This document shows, in pieces, positions 1 through 6,496 of a stretch of 10,286 nucleotides of DNA. Positions within the stretch are counted from its first letter, which is position 1; the number at the start of each line of letters is the position of its first letter. Made by a program: the position numbers and the translations under genes. The notes beneath the pieces are model-generated. The model worked only from the letters and a program-made list of their open reading frames with translations, searched no databases and was not told the DNA's origin. Origin of the DNA: JBCCZC01 sp039188505. GTDB lineage: Bacteria > Pseudomonadota > Gammaproteobacteria > Xanthomonadales > SZUA-38. The stretch lies in the NCBI GenBank assembly GCA_039188505.1, contig JBCCZC010000189.1, forward strand, positions 1 to 10,286. The letters run 5' to 3'.

Positions 1-1129
1 CGATACCGCGGCGATTGAGCTCGAGCTCACCGAGCGCGTTGTTCATCCAGATCCCCGTACCCGGCGGCATGACGCCGGCGCCGTAGCCCGCCGAGACCGT
101 GATCGAACAGGCGATGCGCGAGGCGTCGGTCGCCGACGTGTGCACCGTACTCGGAGACTGGAAGGCCTCGAGCCCGTTCGGCGCCAGCGCCAGGAGGCGC
201 CGGACCTCCGACTCCAGGTCCGGCGTCAAATCCAGCACCTCGAAGCGATGCGCGAGCATGGCCTGCTGCACGCGGACCAGGTGATCGGTCGCCGCGGTGT
301 CCCAGCGCTCGAGGCCCCGGTCGGCACAGAGCGTGAGCATGGCGGCGAGGACCGCGCCGCCGAGGGACGGCGGCGGCGCGGTGGCGATCGTCCAACCGTC
401 GAGCTCGAGCGTGATGGGTTTCCGCACGACCGGCTCGTAGGTCTGCAGATCCTCCCGGGTCATCAGGCCGCCGCCAGCGGTGATGCAATCCGCCATTGCC
501 CGGCCGATATCGCCCCGATAGAACGCGGCGGCGCCCTCGGCCGCGATCAGCTCCAGCGAGTCGGCCAGGTGCTCGACCTCGATGCGGTCACCGATGGGCT
601 TGAGGCGCCCGTCATCGGTGTGGAGCGCGCGATGGCTGGCGGGATCCCAGCCGTAGATGAGATCGTGGGCGTGCATCATGAAGCCATGCGCCGCGGAGGA
701 GAGCGGAAAACCCTCGCGCGCGACGCGGATTGCCGGCGTCAGCAGCATCGGCCAGGAGAGGCGTCCCCAGCGGCTGGAGGCAAGATCGAAGGCTGCCAGG
801 ATGCCCGGGGTGGCGACGCTGCCGTGGGCGATCAGCGTTTCCATCCCGCCGGCGTATTCCAGCACAACCCGCCGAACGGCCGCTTGCGCGGGCGCGCGGC
901 CCGAGCCGAGCCCCGGCATCGCCACGCTGCCGTCAACGGTGACCGGCTCGCCTGTTTCCGGCCAGATCGTGAGAAAACCACCACCGGCGAGCGACACCAT
1001 GCCGGGCTCGCTCACAAGCGAGGCCAGTGACGCCGCGATCGCCACGTCCACGGCATTGCCGCCCGCATCGGCGATTTCAGCGCCGGCGTCAGCGGCAAGT
1101 TTCGATGTCGTGGCAACGCCTACCTGCAT
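1..1129 (-). CDS. Gamma-glutamyltransferase-like Ntn hydrolase (3' end cut by window edge)
   Basis: The first 376 codons are present and the frame is open to the left edge, so the C-terminus is missing. The family makes a proenzyme that cleaves itself before a threonine, which then acts as N-terminal nucleophile on gamma-glutamyl or related amide bonds. Seen here: an N-terminal segment with AGGNAVDVAIAA and a glycine-rich SLAGGGFLTIW stretch (about residues 22-55), typical of the family, and the self-cleavage site PSTVHTSATD around residues 326-335, which places the nucleophile at Thr328. GIWMNNALGELELN follows at about 359-372. The position where classical enzymes have the carboxylate-binding Arg reads DGSVAMPG (67-73), so the substrate may not be gamma-glutamyl. 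The start at 1129 has a GGGAGA site 5 bases upstream; an in-frame ATG at 1165 is a weaker alternative. No signal peptide is visible from either start. The gene follows a small gene on the same strand, probably in one operon. Confidence 0.9.
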   Translation of the reverse strand, partial: MQVGVATTSKLAADAGAEIADAGGNAVDVAIAASLASLVSEPGMVSLAGGGFLTIWPETGEPVTVDGSVAMPGLGSGRAPAQAAVRRVVLEYAGGMETLIAHGSVATPGILAAFDLASSRWGRLSWPMLLTPAIRVAREGFPLSSAAHGFMMHAHDLIYGWDPASHRALHTDDGRLKPIGDRIEVEHLADSLELIAAEGAAAFYRGDIGRAMADCITAGGGLMTREDLQTYEPVVRKPITLELDGWTIATAPPPSLGGAVLAAMLTLCADRGLERWDTAATDHLVRVQQAMLAHRFEVLDLTPDLESEVRRLLALAPNGLEAFQSPSTVHTSATDASRIACSITVSAGYGAGVMPPGTGIWMNNALGELELNRRGI

Positions 1130-1134
1130 GGTGG

Positions 1135-1140
1135 TCTCCC
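1135..1140 (-). promoter_or_regulatory. Ribosome binding site for the GGT-like gene
   Basis: On the minus strand GGGAGA lies 5 bases before the ATG at 1129. It favours this start over the in-frame ATG at 1165, which has only a weak AGG upstream. Confidence 0.6.
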
Positions 1141-1198
1141 GGAGCAGCTCCGAGCCTTCTCTCATCCGGACCTGCAGGTCAGGGTGTACGGTGCGGGA

Positions 1199-1435
1199 TC
1201 AGTTGGACGCAGCCTCGTCGACGAGCTGGGCGAGCGCCTCGACGCGCGGGTCGTCGGGAATCGTTTCCTGCATGATCTTCACGAGCCGTCGGGCCTCTTC
1301 CGCCCGGCGGTTCGCGACGAGCGCGTGGACAGCCCGGGCGCCTTCGGCAACACGGGCTTCCCGAGTCACGTGGCGTCCCGTCAGGGTATTCTCTACATCA
1401 ACAAGCATCGGAATCATCCCAGCAGCGTACGGCAT
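1199..1435 (-). CDS. Small uncharacterised helical protein
   Basis: I do not recognise this protein. It is up to 78 residues long, rich in Ala, Arg, Glu and Val, and looks largely alpha-helical, especially from about residue 25 on (for example AHALVANRRAEEARR-like spacing followed by a proline break in IPDDPRVEALAQLVDEA). This pattern resembles a single helix-turn-helix hairpin of the TPR sort, which is only an impression. There is no signal peptide or membrane segment. An internal ATG at 1408 (residue 10) has GGGA about 8 bases upstream and is the better-supported start, giving 69 residues; the ATG at 1435 has no clear site. The gene ends 33 to 69 bases before the GGT-like gene, depending on that gene's start, and shares its strand, so the two are probably co-transcribed. 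Coding status rests on composition and context. Confidence 0.55.
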   Translation of the reverse strand: MPYAAGMIPMLVDVENTLTGRHVTREARVAEGARAVHALVANRRAEEARRLVKIMQETIPDDPRVEALAQLVDEAASN

Positions 1436-1531
1436 TCGGCGGCGAAACGTGCGGGATTAATGACAAATTCTGTGTCTGTGACGCGCACCGGGTAGGGCTT
1501 TGGCGCTCGGGCGAGTACCCTGCAGGGACTG
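1436..1531. promoter_or_regulatory. Divergent intergenic region, probable promoters in both directions
   Basis: This is the only divergent gap in the window, between the minus-strand pair and the kinase operon, so promoters for both should lie here or just inside the flanking genes. An AT-rich island at 1456-1469 (ATTAATGACAAATT) stands out from the GC-rich surroundings, followed by a short TGTG-TC-TGTG element at 1471-1480. A TTGTCA hexamer on the minus strand (1466-1461) resembles a -35 box, but I find no matching -10 at the right spacing. I cannot assign hexamers confidently in either direction. Confidence 0.3.
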
Positions 1532-1539
1532 AGGGGAGG
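1532..1539 (+). promoter_or_regulatory. Strong Shine-Dalgarno that sets the kinase start
   Basis: AGGGGAGG ends 5 bases before the GTG at 1545. The earlier in-frame GTG at 1539 overlaps this site and would be unusable with it, so 1545 is the preferred start. Confidence 0.7.
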
Positions 1540-1544
1540 TGTCC

Positions 1545-3479
1545 GTGCGGTCAGTGTCACCCATCATCATGTGGCTTGGGCTTTCTCTTGCAGCGGTCTG
1601 CCTGCTTCCTTTCGGCCTCTCGACCTACCAGATCACCACCAGCCGCGATCGCCTGATTGACCAAAGCCAGCGCACCCACCTCATGGCAGCGCGGACGGCG
1701 GCCGAGCGGCTGGGGGCTCGCAAGGATAGTCTGCAAGGCCTGCTCGGCACCCTCGGGAATATTCCTGACCTGTATGTCCGGCCCGACGCCGAGGCCGCTC
1801 GCGACCTGCTGCGCAGCGCCGTGGAGTCCGAGCCGGGAATTCTGTCGCTCGGCCTGGTCGCGACGCGCGACGGACAACCGCCGCAGCGCGTCGTCGAGAT
1901 TCGCACCGAAGCGGCCCCCGCATCGCTCGATCTGCTGAGCTTCGTCGACGAACCCCTGTCCTTCCACGCCGATGACGACGGCCGCATGCTGACGGTCGCG
2001 ACAGTCGAGTCGGCCCGCCCGGGCGTTTTTCTGGTCGCAGCGCAGGAAGACGCCACGCTGCCCTCGATCCTGAACCCAGAAGAACTCGGCAGCGCCGCAG
2101 ACCTGTTCGTGGTGGACGGCGCCGGACAACCGCTGCTGGCGCCGGCCGGTCTCACGGAGCTGCCGGATACGCTGATCGAACTGCTGACCGTTGGCGGCAT
2201 CCAGTCCGCCGGGCAGAAGATCGACTGGCCCGATATCGGCGCATCCATCTCGGCGTTCGCGCGGGTCCAGGAGTCGCCGTTTGCCGTGATTTCTCGCCAG
2301 CCAGTGCTGGCTGCGGACACCCTCTCCCGGGACCTGCGCCGCACCGCCTGGACGATCTTCATCGCCGTCAGCGCACTCGCGCTGGGCGTCCTCGCGATGT
2401 TCTCGACCAAGGTGGTGCAGCCGATTCGGCGCCTGGTAGCCCAGCAGCGGGAACTTGCAGGACTGAAGCCTGGCGAGCTCCGCTCGGGCGGAGAGATCGC
2501 GGAGCTCAACGAGGCTTTCGAGGCCATCAAGCGGAGCGAGACCGACCGGGAAGCGCTCAGCGAAGTCTTCGTGGATCGCTATCAGGTCCTGCGGGTCATC
2601 GGGACCGGCGGCATGGGTTCCGTCTACCTCGGCATGGACCCCAAGCTGCGGCGACACGTGGCCCTGAAGACCCTGAACTTCGAATACCTCAACGTGCCCG
2701 AACGCGACAACGCCTTTCGACACCTGCGGGAGGAGGCGGTCGTCGCGGCACGCCTGGCTCACCGCAACGTCGTGGCGATCCACGACATCATCGAGGGGCC
2801 GCGGGGCGCCTTTGTGGCCATGGAACTCGTGGATGGCCAGAGCCTCAGCACCGTCTTGCTCGACATCGATCGGCTGACGATGACGCAGACCATGCCCATC
2901 ATCGTCGCGGTGCTTCGAGGCCTCATCGCGGCGCACGAAAAGGGCATGGTGCATCGCGATATCAAGCCAGCGAACGTCCTCATCGGCACCAACGGCGACA
3001 TCAAGGTGACCGACTTCGGTACCGCGGCGCCGGTGTCCGCCGGCGAGAAGACCCGGAGTCAGGTGGTCGGAACGCCGGGCTACATCGCGCCCGAGTCGAT
3101 CATCAGCGGGACATTCAGCGAGAAGAGTGACGTGTTCGCCGTGGGTGTCCTGACCGTTCGGTGCCTGACCGGCGAGATGCCGTTCAAGGCCAATTCCGCG
3201 GAGCAGGTGTTTGCCCGGACGACACAGAATGCGATCGACTTCTCGCGCGGCCCCCTCGCCGAGCTGACCTGGCCCGTTTCCAAAGCCATCCAGGCCATGC
3301 TCGAGCGCGACCCCGCCTTCCGCGCCACGGCCACAGACGCCCTGGCGGGGCTGCTCGAGGCCTGGGATTCGCCCGTCCGCTGGGACAATGACTGGTTCAA
3401 TATCCGCAGTATCCTCGAACGAAAGGAGGCTCCCGATGAGCGCCCGACAGAGCGTCTCTTTGGCACTGCTGCTGCTTAG
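1545..3479 (+). CDS. Transmembrane sensor Ser/Thr protein kinase (extracytoplasmic sensor-HAMP-kinase)
   Basis: Predicted inner-membrane protein kinase of about 644 residues that would phosphorylate Ser/Thr on cytoplasmic targets. Domain order: a short N-tail, TM1 at about 9-28, an extracytoplasmic region at about 29-265 with dCache-like features (LFVVDGAGQPLL near 187-198 and a closing AFARVQESPFAVISRQP stretch), TM2 at about 268-286, a HAMP-like linker at about 287-334 starting VVQPIRRL, and a Hanks-type kinase domain at about 346-608. All key kinase motifs are intact: G-loop GTGGMGSVY (353-361), VALK lysine K375, HRDIKPANV (470-478, catalytic Asp472), DFG (Asp490), GTPGYIAPE (509-517) and the late RDPAFRAT Arg593. 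It should therefore be active. No PASTA repeats are present, unlike PknB-type kinases. It is the first gene of a three-gene overlapping cluster, and its last 44 bases overlap the next gene. The kinase call is certain; the sensor-fold name is inferred from pattern. Confidence 0.95.
   Translation: MRSVSPIIMWLGLSLAAVCLLPFGLSTYQITTSRDRLIDQSQRTHLMAARTAAERLGARKDSLQGLLGTLGNIPDLYVRPDAEAARDLLRSAVESEPGILSLGLVATRDGQPPQRVVEIRTEAAPASLDLLSFVDEPLSFHADDDGRMLTVATVESARPGVFLVAAQEDATLPSILNPEELGSAADLFVVDGAGQPLLAPAGLTELPDTLIELLTVGGIQSAGQKIDWPDIGASISAFARVQESPFAVISRQPVLAADTLSRDLRRTAWTIFIAVSALALGVLAMFSTKVVQPIRRLVAQQRELAGLKPGELRSGGEIAELNEAFEAIKRSETDREALSEVFVDRYQVLRVIGTGGMGSVYLGMDPKLRRHVALKTLNFEYLNVPERDNAFRHLREEAVVAARLAHRNVVAIHDIIEGPRGAFVAMELVDGQSLSTVLLDIDRLTMTQTMPIIVAVLRGLIAAHEKGMVHRDIKPANVLIGTNGDIKVTDFGTAAPVSAGEKTRSQVVGTPGYIAPESIISGTFSEKSDVFAVGVLTVRCLTGEMPFKANSAEQVFARTTQNAIDFSRGPLAELTWPVSKAIQAMLERDPAFRATATDALAGLLEAWDSPVRWDNDWFNIRSILERKEAPDERPTERLFGTAAA
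3422..3429 (+). promoter_or_regulatory. Shine-Dalgarno inside the kinase coding end
   Basis: AAAGGAGG lies 6 bases before the ATG at 3436, inside the final codons of the kinase gene. It selects 3436 over the in-frame ATG at 3388, which would place 16 polar residues ahead of the signal peptide. Confidence 0.75.
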
Positions 3480-4431
3480 CGGCTCGCTGGCGCAAGCAGA
3501 GACCGGATCCACGGGCCGGATACTCGGAGCACAAGCGGGTAGCGCGCCGGCCTGGACGGCGACCACCGACGCGGACGGAGACCTGCGCTGGACCCTGGAC
3601 GCGAGCGAGACGCCGCGCCCCGAATCCAGTCAGCTGGTCGTGGACAGCGCGCCGCCGTCGGTGACCTGGGAGCTGACGGGCCCCGCGCAGAACGGGGCCG
3701 ACGGTCGAACGATCGTCCACCCCGACACGCGGTTCACCCCGGTCGTCGAGGACCCGGCGGGCGCGATCATCGAACGGCGGCTTGTCGACGGCGATCCGGT
3801 GTCGGCGTGGCCGGCTCCACTTCCGGACCGTGTTAGGACGCTGACCGTCCATGCGGCCGACACCTTGGGCAACGAAAGACAATCCGATAAATCGATCCTG
3901 GTCGACGGCAAGGGACCTGAGGTGAGCTATCGCCTGCTCACCGAACTGGAGGGCGCGCCAGGCTACAGTTCGCGACCCGCGAAGCTCGCAGTGACCGCCG
4001 TCGACGATCTGACGCAGGCGCGACTGCTCGTAGCCGAGAACACAGCGTGCAGCACGCGTTCTTCCTGCGAGCTCATCAGTGACGAGGCCGGCGTGACACT
4101 GCGCGCCGAGGATGCGCTCGGGAATCGTACGGAACTGGCCGTCGCCTGGCTCTACGACGAGGTCCCACCCGAGGTCTCGCTCAGCTACGCAGGCCGCGCT
4201 ATTCCGCCGGGTGAGCTCATTGTCCTTTCCGTCGGCGAGGCCGTCGGCTTCGAGCTCAGCGACGCGGGCGTGGGTGTCCGCTCGGCGGTGTACCGCTACA
4301 ACGACATCGATGAGAAACCGGTGCCGTCGACCCTTCGGTTTCTCACCAAGGGACGCTATCTGCTCCTGGTCCGCAGCGAGGACCTGATCGGCAATACTGG
4401 GGAATCCCGATGGACCATCGTCGCGCGATGA
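3436..4431 (+). CDS. Secreted protein with three Ig-like/OmpL47-like repeats
   Basis: 331 residues. A Sec signal peptide covers residues 1-21 (hydrophobic SLALLLLSG, likely cleaved after AQA), so the protein is exported, presumably to the periplasm. After a linker come three tandem beta-rich repeats at about 67-157, 157-240 and 241-331. Each starts with a D-x-x-x-P-x-V strand (DSAPPSV, DGKGPEV, DEVPPEV) and ends with an A/S-x-D-x-x-GN motif (ADTLGN 141-146, AEDALGN 224-230, SEDLIGN 314-320). This start-and-end pattern is that of OmpL47-type and other bacterial Ig-like adhesive or structural domains. Two cysteines (205 and 211) in repeat two could form a disulphide. No enzyme motif, lipobox or membrane anchor is seen. 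It overlaps the kinase gene by 44 bases and the next gene by 22 bases, so it is probably translated with both. A role as accessory or ligand-binding partner of the kinase sensor is inferred from context only. Confidence 0.88.
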   Translation: MSARQSVSLALLLLSGSLAQAETGSTGRILGAQAGSAPAWTATTDADGDLRWTLDASETPRPESSQLVVDSAPPSVTWELTGPAQNGADGRTIVHPDTRFTPVVEDPAGAIIERRLVDGDPVSAWPAPLPDRVRTLTVHAADTLGNERQSDKSILVDGKGPEVSYRLLTELEGAPGYSSRPAKLAVTAVDDLTQARLLVAENTACSTRSSCELISDEAGVTLRAEDALGNRTELAVAWLYDEVPPEVSLSYAGRAIPPGELIVLSVGEAVGFELSDAGVGVRSAVYRYNDIDEKPVPSTLRFLTKGRYLLLVRSEDLIGNTGESRWTIVAR

Positions 4432-5777
4432 AACGACTGGCCTCTTCCCTCCTTGCGCTCGGATGGCTGCTGACCACGCCCGTGCAGGGGCAAGAGGTCG
4501 AAGACGAGCTGATCGAGCACATCGTCGTCGCCGGCGACACGATCCGAGGGATCACCACCCGCTATCTGGGCTCGGAATATGCGTGGCAGGACAACTGGAA
4601 GCTGAATCCACACATCAAGGATCCGGACCTGCTCCGGATCGGTGACCGGCTGACCATCATCAAGAGCCGGACCATCGAGGCAGAACGTGCAACCGTCGCA
4701 GAGGTCGTCCAGTCGGTCGACAAGGCCCTGCAAAGCGGCCCCTGGCAGAACGCAACGGTCGGCGACGAGCTGGTTGCGCGGGACGGCGTGCGTACGCTGG
4801 CCGATTCCTTCGCGACCCTGCGCTACAACGACCGCACGAGCGTTCGCCTGGATCCCTACTCGCAGATCTACCTCACCGACCGCGAACGCGATCTGCGCGG
4901 CACGGACCGCGGCACCATCGAGATCATCGAGGGCGGCGCTGCCCTCAGCTGGGAACCGCTCGTTGATCGGAGCCCCCGCACGGACATCACCGTGGTGTCC
5001 GGCAGCGCCCAGACCCGGCTTGACGGGTCTCGGGGTGTGGTGTCGCTCCACGCTGCCCAGGACGAGGACAAGGCGGCGCGCCTGTCGATGTTCGAGGGAC
5101 GAGGCGAAGTGAGCGCCGGCGGCGAATCCGTGCAGCTGAGCAAGGGGCTCGGCGTTGCGGTCGAGGAAGGCGGCACGCCGGGCGCGCCGGAGCGGCTGCT
5201 TCCCCGGCCCGAGACCCGCAGTCCCGCGCGCGGTGACGCCCTGAGCTACGACAATCCGCGGCTCGAATGGACCCCGGTCGAGGAGGCCGAGGGCTATCGG
5301 GTCGAAGTGTGCGGCGACGTGGACTGTGAACTCCCGATTTACCAGGCCGAACTGGCGTCGGGCGAGACCCGGATCGTGGCCAGTTCTCTCGGCGCCGGCA
5401 ACCGCTTCTGGCGCGTCCAGGCGATCAGCGAAACGGGCTTGCTGGGCTATGCCAGCCGACTGGTGCCTTTCACCGTCACCCGGGACTGGACGGACACTCA
5501 CGCCCCCGGCGTCCTCGTGACCGTCGTCGACGCCCCGCTGCAAGCGAGCGACGAGGCCGTCCGGACCGCGCCGTCCGGGCAGCTCCTGTTCCAGCACCAC
5601 GACGACGCGTCAGGCGAGGTGTCGGTCTACTATCGATGGAACGAAGCGCCCTTCGCGGTCTGGGACGGCAGCGCGCTCGCGTTGCCGGCAACGGCAGCCC
5701 GGTTGGAGTTCTACGCAACCGACCGCCTCGCAAACCGCTCGCCAACGCATCGCGTGGACATCCTTCACGACCGATGA
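4410..5777 (+). CDS. Secreted LysM-FecR protein with C-terminal Ig-like domains
   Basis: 455 residues from the ATG at 4410, which has GGGGAA about 5 bases upstream. The ATG at 4428 (ATGA overlap with the previous stop) would give 449 residues and a more compact signal peptide. Domains in order: signal peptide about 1-27; LysM about 36-85 (HIVVAGDTIRGITTRYLG, then IGDRLTI), a peptidoglycan-binding fold; FecR-type domain about 117-255 (GDELVARDGVRTLADSFATL, then a beta-helical repeat pattern with SGSAQTRLDGSRGVV); a fibronectin/Ig-like domain about 277-358 (PRLEWTPVEEAEGYRVEV, then NRFWRVQAI); and a final OmpL47-like domain about 362-453 (VYYRWNEAPFAVW, then LEFYATDRLANRS). The last domain resembles the repeats of the preceding protein. 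There is no inner-membrane segment and no neighbouring sigma factor, so this is not a classical anti-sigma FecR. It probably sits on the cell wall and works with the other two proteins, which is inference. Confidence 0.9.
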   Translation: MDHRRAMKRLASSLLALGWLLTTPVQGQEVEDELIEHIVVAGDTIRGITTRYLGSEYAWQDNWKLNPHIKDPDLLRIGDRLTIIKSRTIEAERATVAEVVQSVDKALQSGPWQNATVGDELVARDGVRTLADSFATLRYNDRTSVRLDPYSQIYLTDRERDLRGTDRGTIEIIEGGAALSWEPLVDRSPRTDITVVSGSAQTRLDGSRGVVSLHAAQDEDKAARLSMFEGRGEVSAGGESVQLSKGLGVAVEEGGTPGAPERLLPRPETRSPARGDALSYDNPRLEWTPVEEAEGYRVEVCGDVDCELPIYQAELASGETRIVASSLGAGNRFWRVQAISETGLLGYASRLVPFTVTRDWTDTHAPGVLVTVVDAPLQASDEAVRTAPSGQLLFQHHDDASGEVSVYYRWNEAPFAVWDGSALALPATAARLEFYATDRLANRSPTHRVDILHDR

Positions 5778-5869
5778 ATCGCGACCTCACGGCCAGACTC
5801 CTGGCAAACGCGCACCCGAAACCCGGTCCGCTAGCGGCTGCCCCGTGATCACCTGAGAGGCCGGACACC

Positions 5870-6439
5870 GTGCTCTATCTCATCGGCGGCGCATCACGGT
5901 CCGGAAAGACCCTGCTGGCCGAGCGGATGCGCGCCGAGCGCGGGCTGTCGACGCTCTCCCTGGACTGGCTCGTCATGGGCTTCACCAACGGCATGCCGCA
6001 GGTCGGCATCCATGACAAGCTATTCCCCGACGACATCGCGGTTCGCCTCTGGCGCTTCCTTACCGCGATGTGCGAGAACATGCTCTGGGCCGACCTCGAT
6101 CAGGTGATCGAGGGAGAGGCGATGCTGCCGAGCCGAATCCGGGAGCTGACCAAAGCGCATCCCGGCGGGATTCGCGCGTGCTTCCTCGGCTACACCGATG
6201 TCGATATCCACGCCAAGCTGCGCGAGATCCGGAATTACAGCGATCCTCGCACCGACTGGCTGGCGAAGGAGTCCGACGCCTACGTGCGCGACCACATCAG
6301 GAACATGACCGCGTTCAGTCGTCAGCTTGCTGCCGAATGCGAAGCGTCCGGCCTGCCCTATTTCGATACCTCGACCGACTTCATCGGCGCCACCGAAGCG
6401 GCATGGCGATCCCTCGGGGACGGGGATCCGGCAAGCTGA
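5870..6439 (+). CDS. P-loop kinase-like protein, function unknown
   Basis: 189 residues, starting at GTG 5870 with GAGAGG 9 bases upstream. A Walker A motif lies at the N-terminus (GASRSGKT, residues 7-14, GxxxxGKT), directly after the first strand LYLIGG. This layout is that of small P-loop kinases (adenylate kinase, shikimate kinase and 2-phosphoglycerate kinase-like groups). A likely second acidic strand is QVIEGEAML (78-86), and basic residues in KLREIRNYSDPRTDW (116-130) could form a lid or substrate-phosphate site. The substrate is not recognisable. It is cytoplasmic, with no signal peptide. It lies 92 bases after the LysM-FecR gene on the same strand and could be the tail of that operon or its own unit. 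It could equally be an uptake or toxin-type kinase, but I see no motif specific to zeta toxins. Confidence 0.8.
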   Translation: MLYLIGGASRSGKTLLAERMRAERGLSTLSLDWLVMGFTNGMPQVGIHDKLFPDDIAVRLWRFLTAMCENMLWADLDQVIEGEAMLPSRIRELTKAHPGGIRACFLGYTDVDIHAKLREIRNYSDPRTDWLAKESDAYVRDHIRNMTAFSRQLAAECEASGLPYFDTSTDFIGATEAAWRSLGDGDPAS

Positions 6440-6496
6440 CCACCGGCTCCGTTCGCAACTGCTACCATCACCACCTGCTCTCGAACGGTATTCCCA

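Noticed and set aside
140..1030. A 296-codon plus-strand frame opposite the GGT-like gene
   Set aside because: The minus-strand translation matches the Ntn hydrolase family across the whole stretch; the plus-strand product is Arg/Gly/Ala-rich without motifs.
1557..3566. A 669-codon open frame on the minus strand opposite the kinase
   Set aside because: It lies antisense to an obvious kinase with every motif intact, and its translation has no recognisable domain. Long antisense frames are expected at high GC.
4356..5600. A 414-codon minus-strand frame opposite the LysM-FecR gene
   Set aside because: Antisense shadow: the sense frame has a signal peptide, LysM and FecR patterns.
5828..5837. 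CCGCTAGCGG palindrome between the LysM-FecR and P-loop genes
   Set aside because: A single 10-base palindrome without a loop or a U-tract does not make a terminator or operator.
5774..5848. A 24-codon frame starting in an ATGA overlap with the LysM-FecR stop
   Set aside because: Too short to judge, composition is unremarkable, and no homologue can be recognised. It may be a leader peptide but there is no support.
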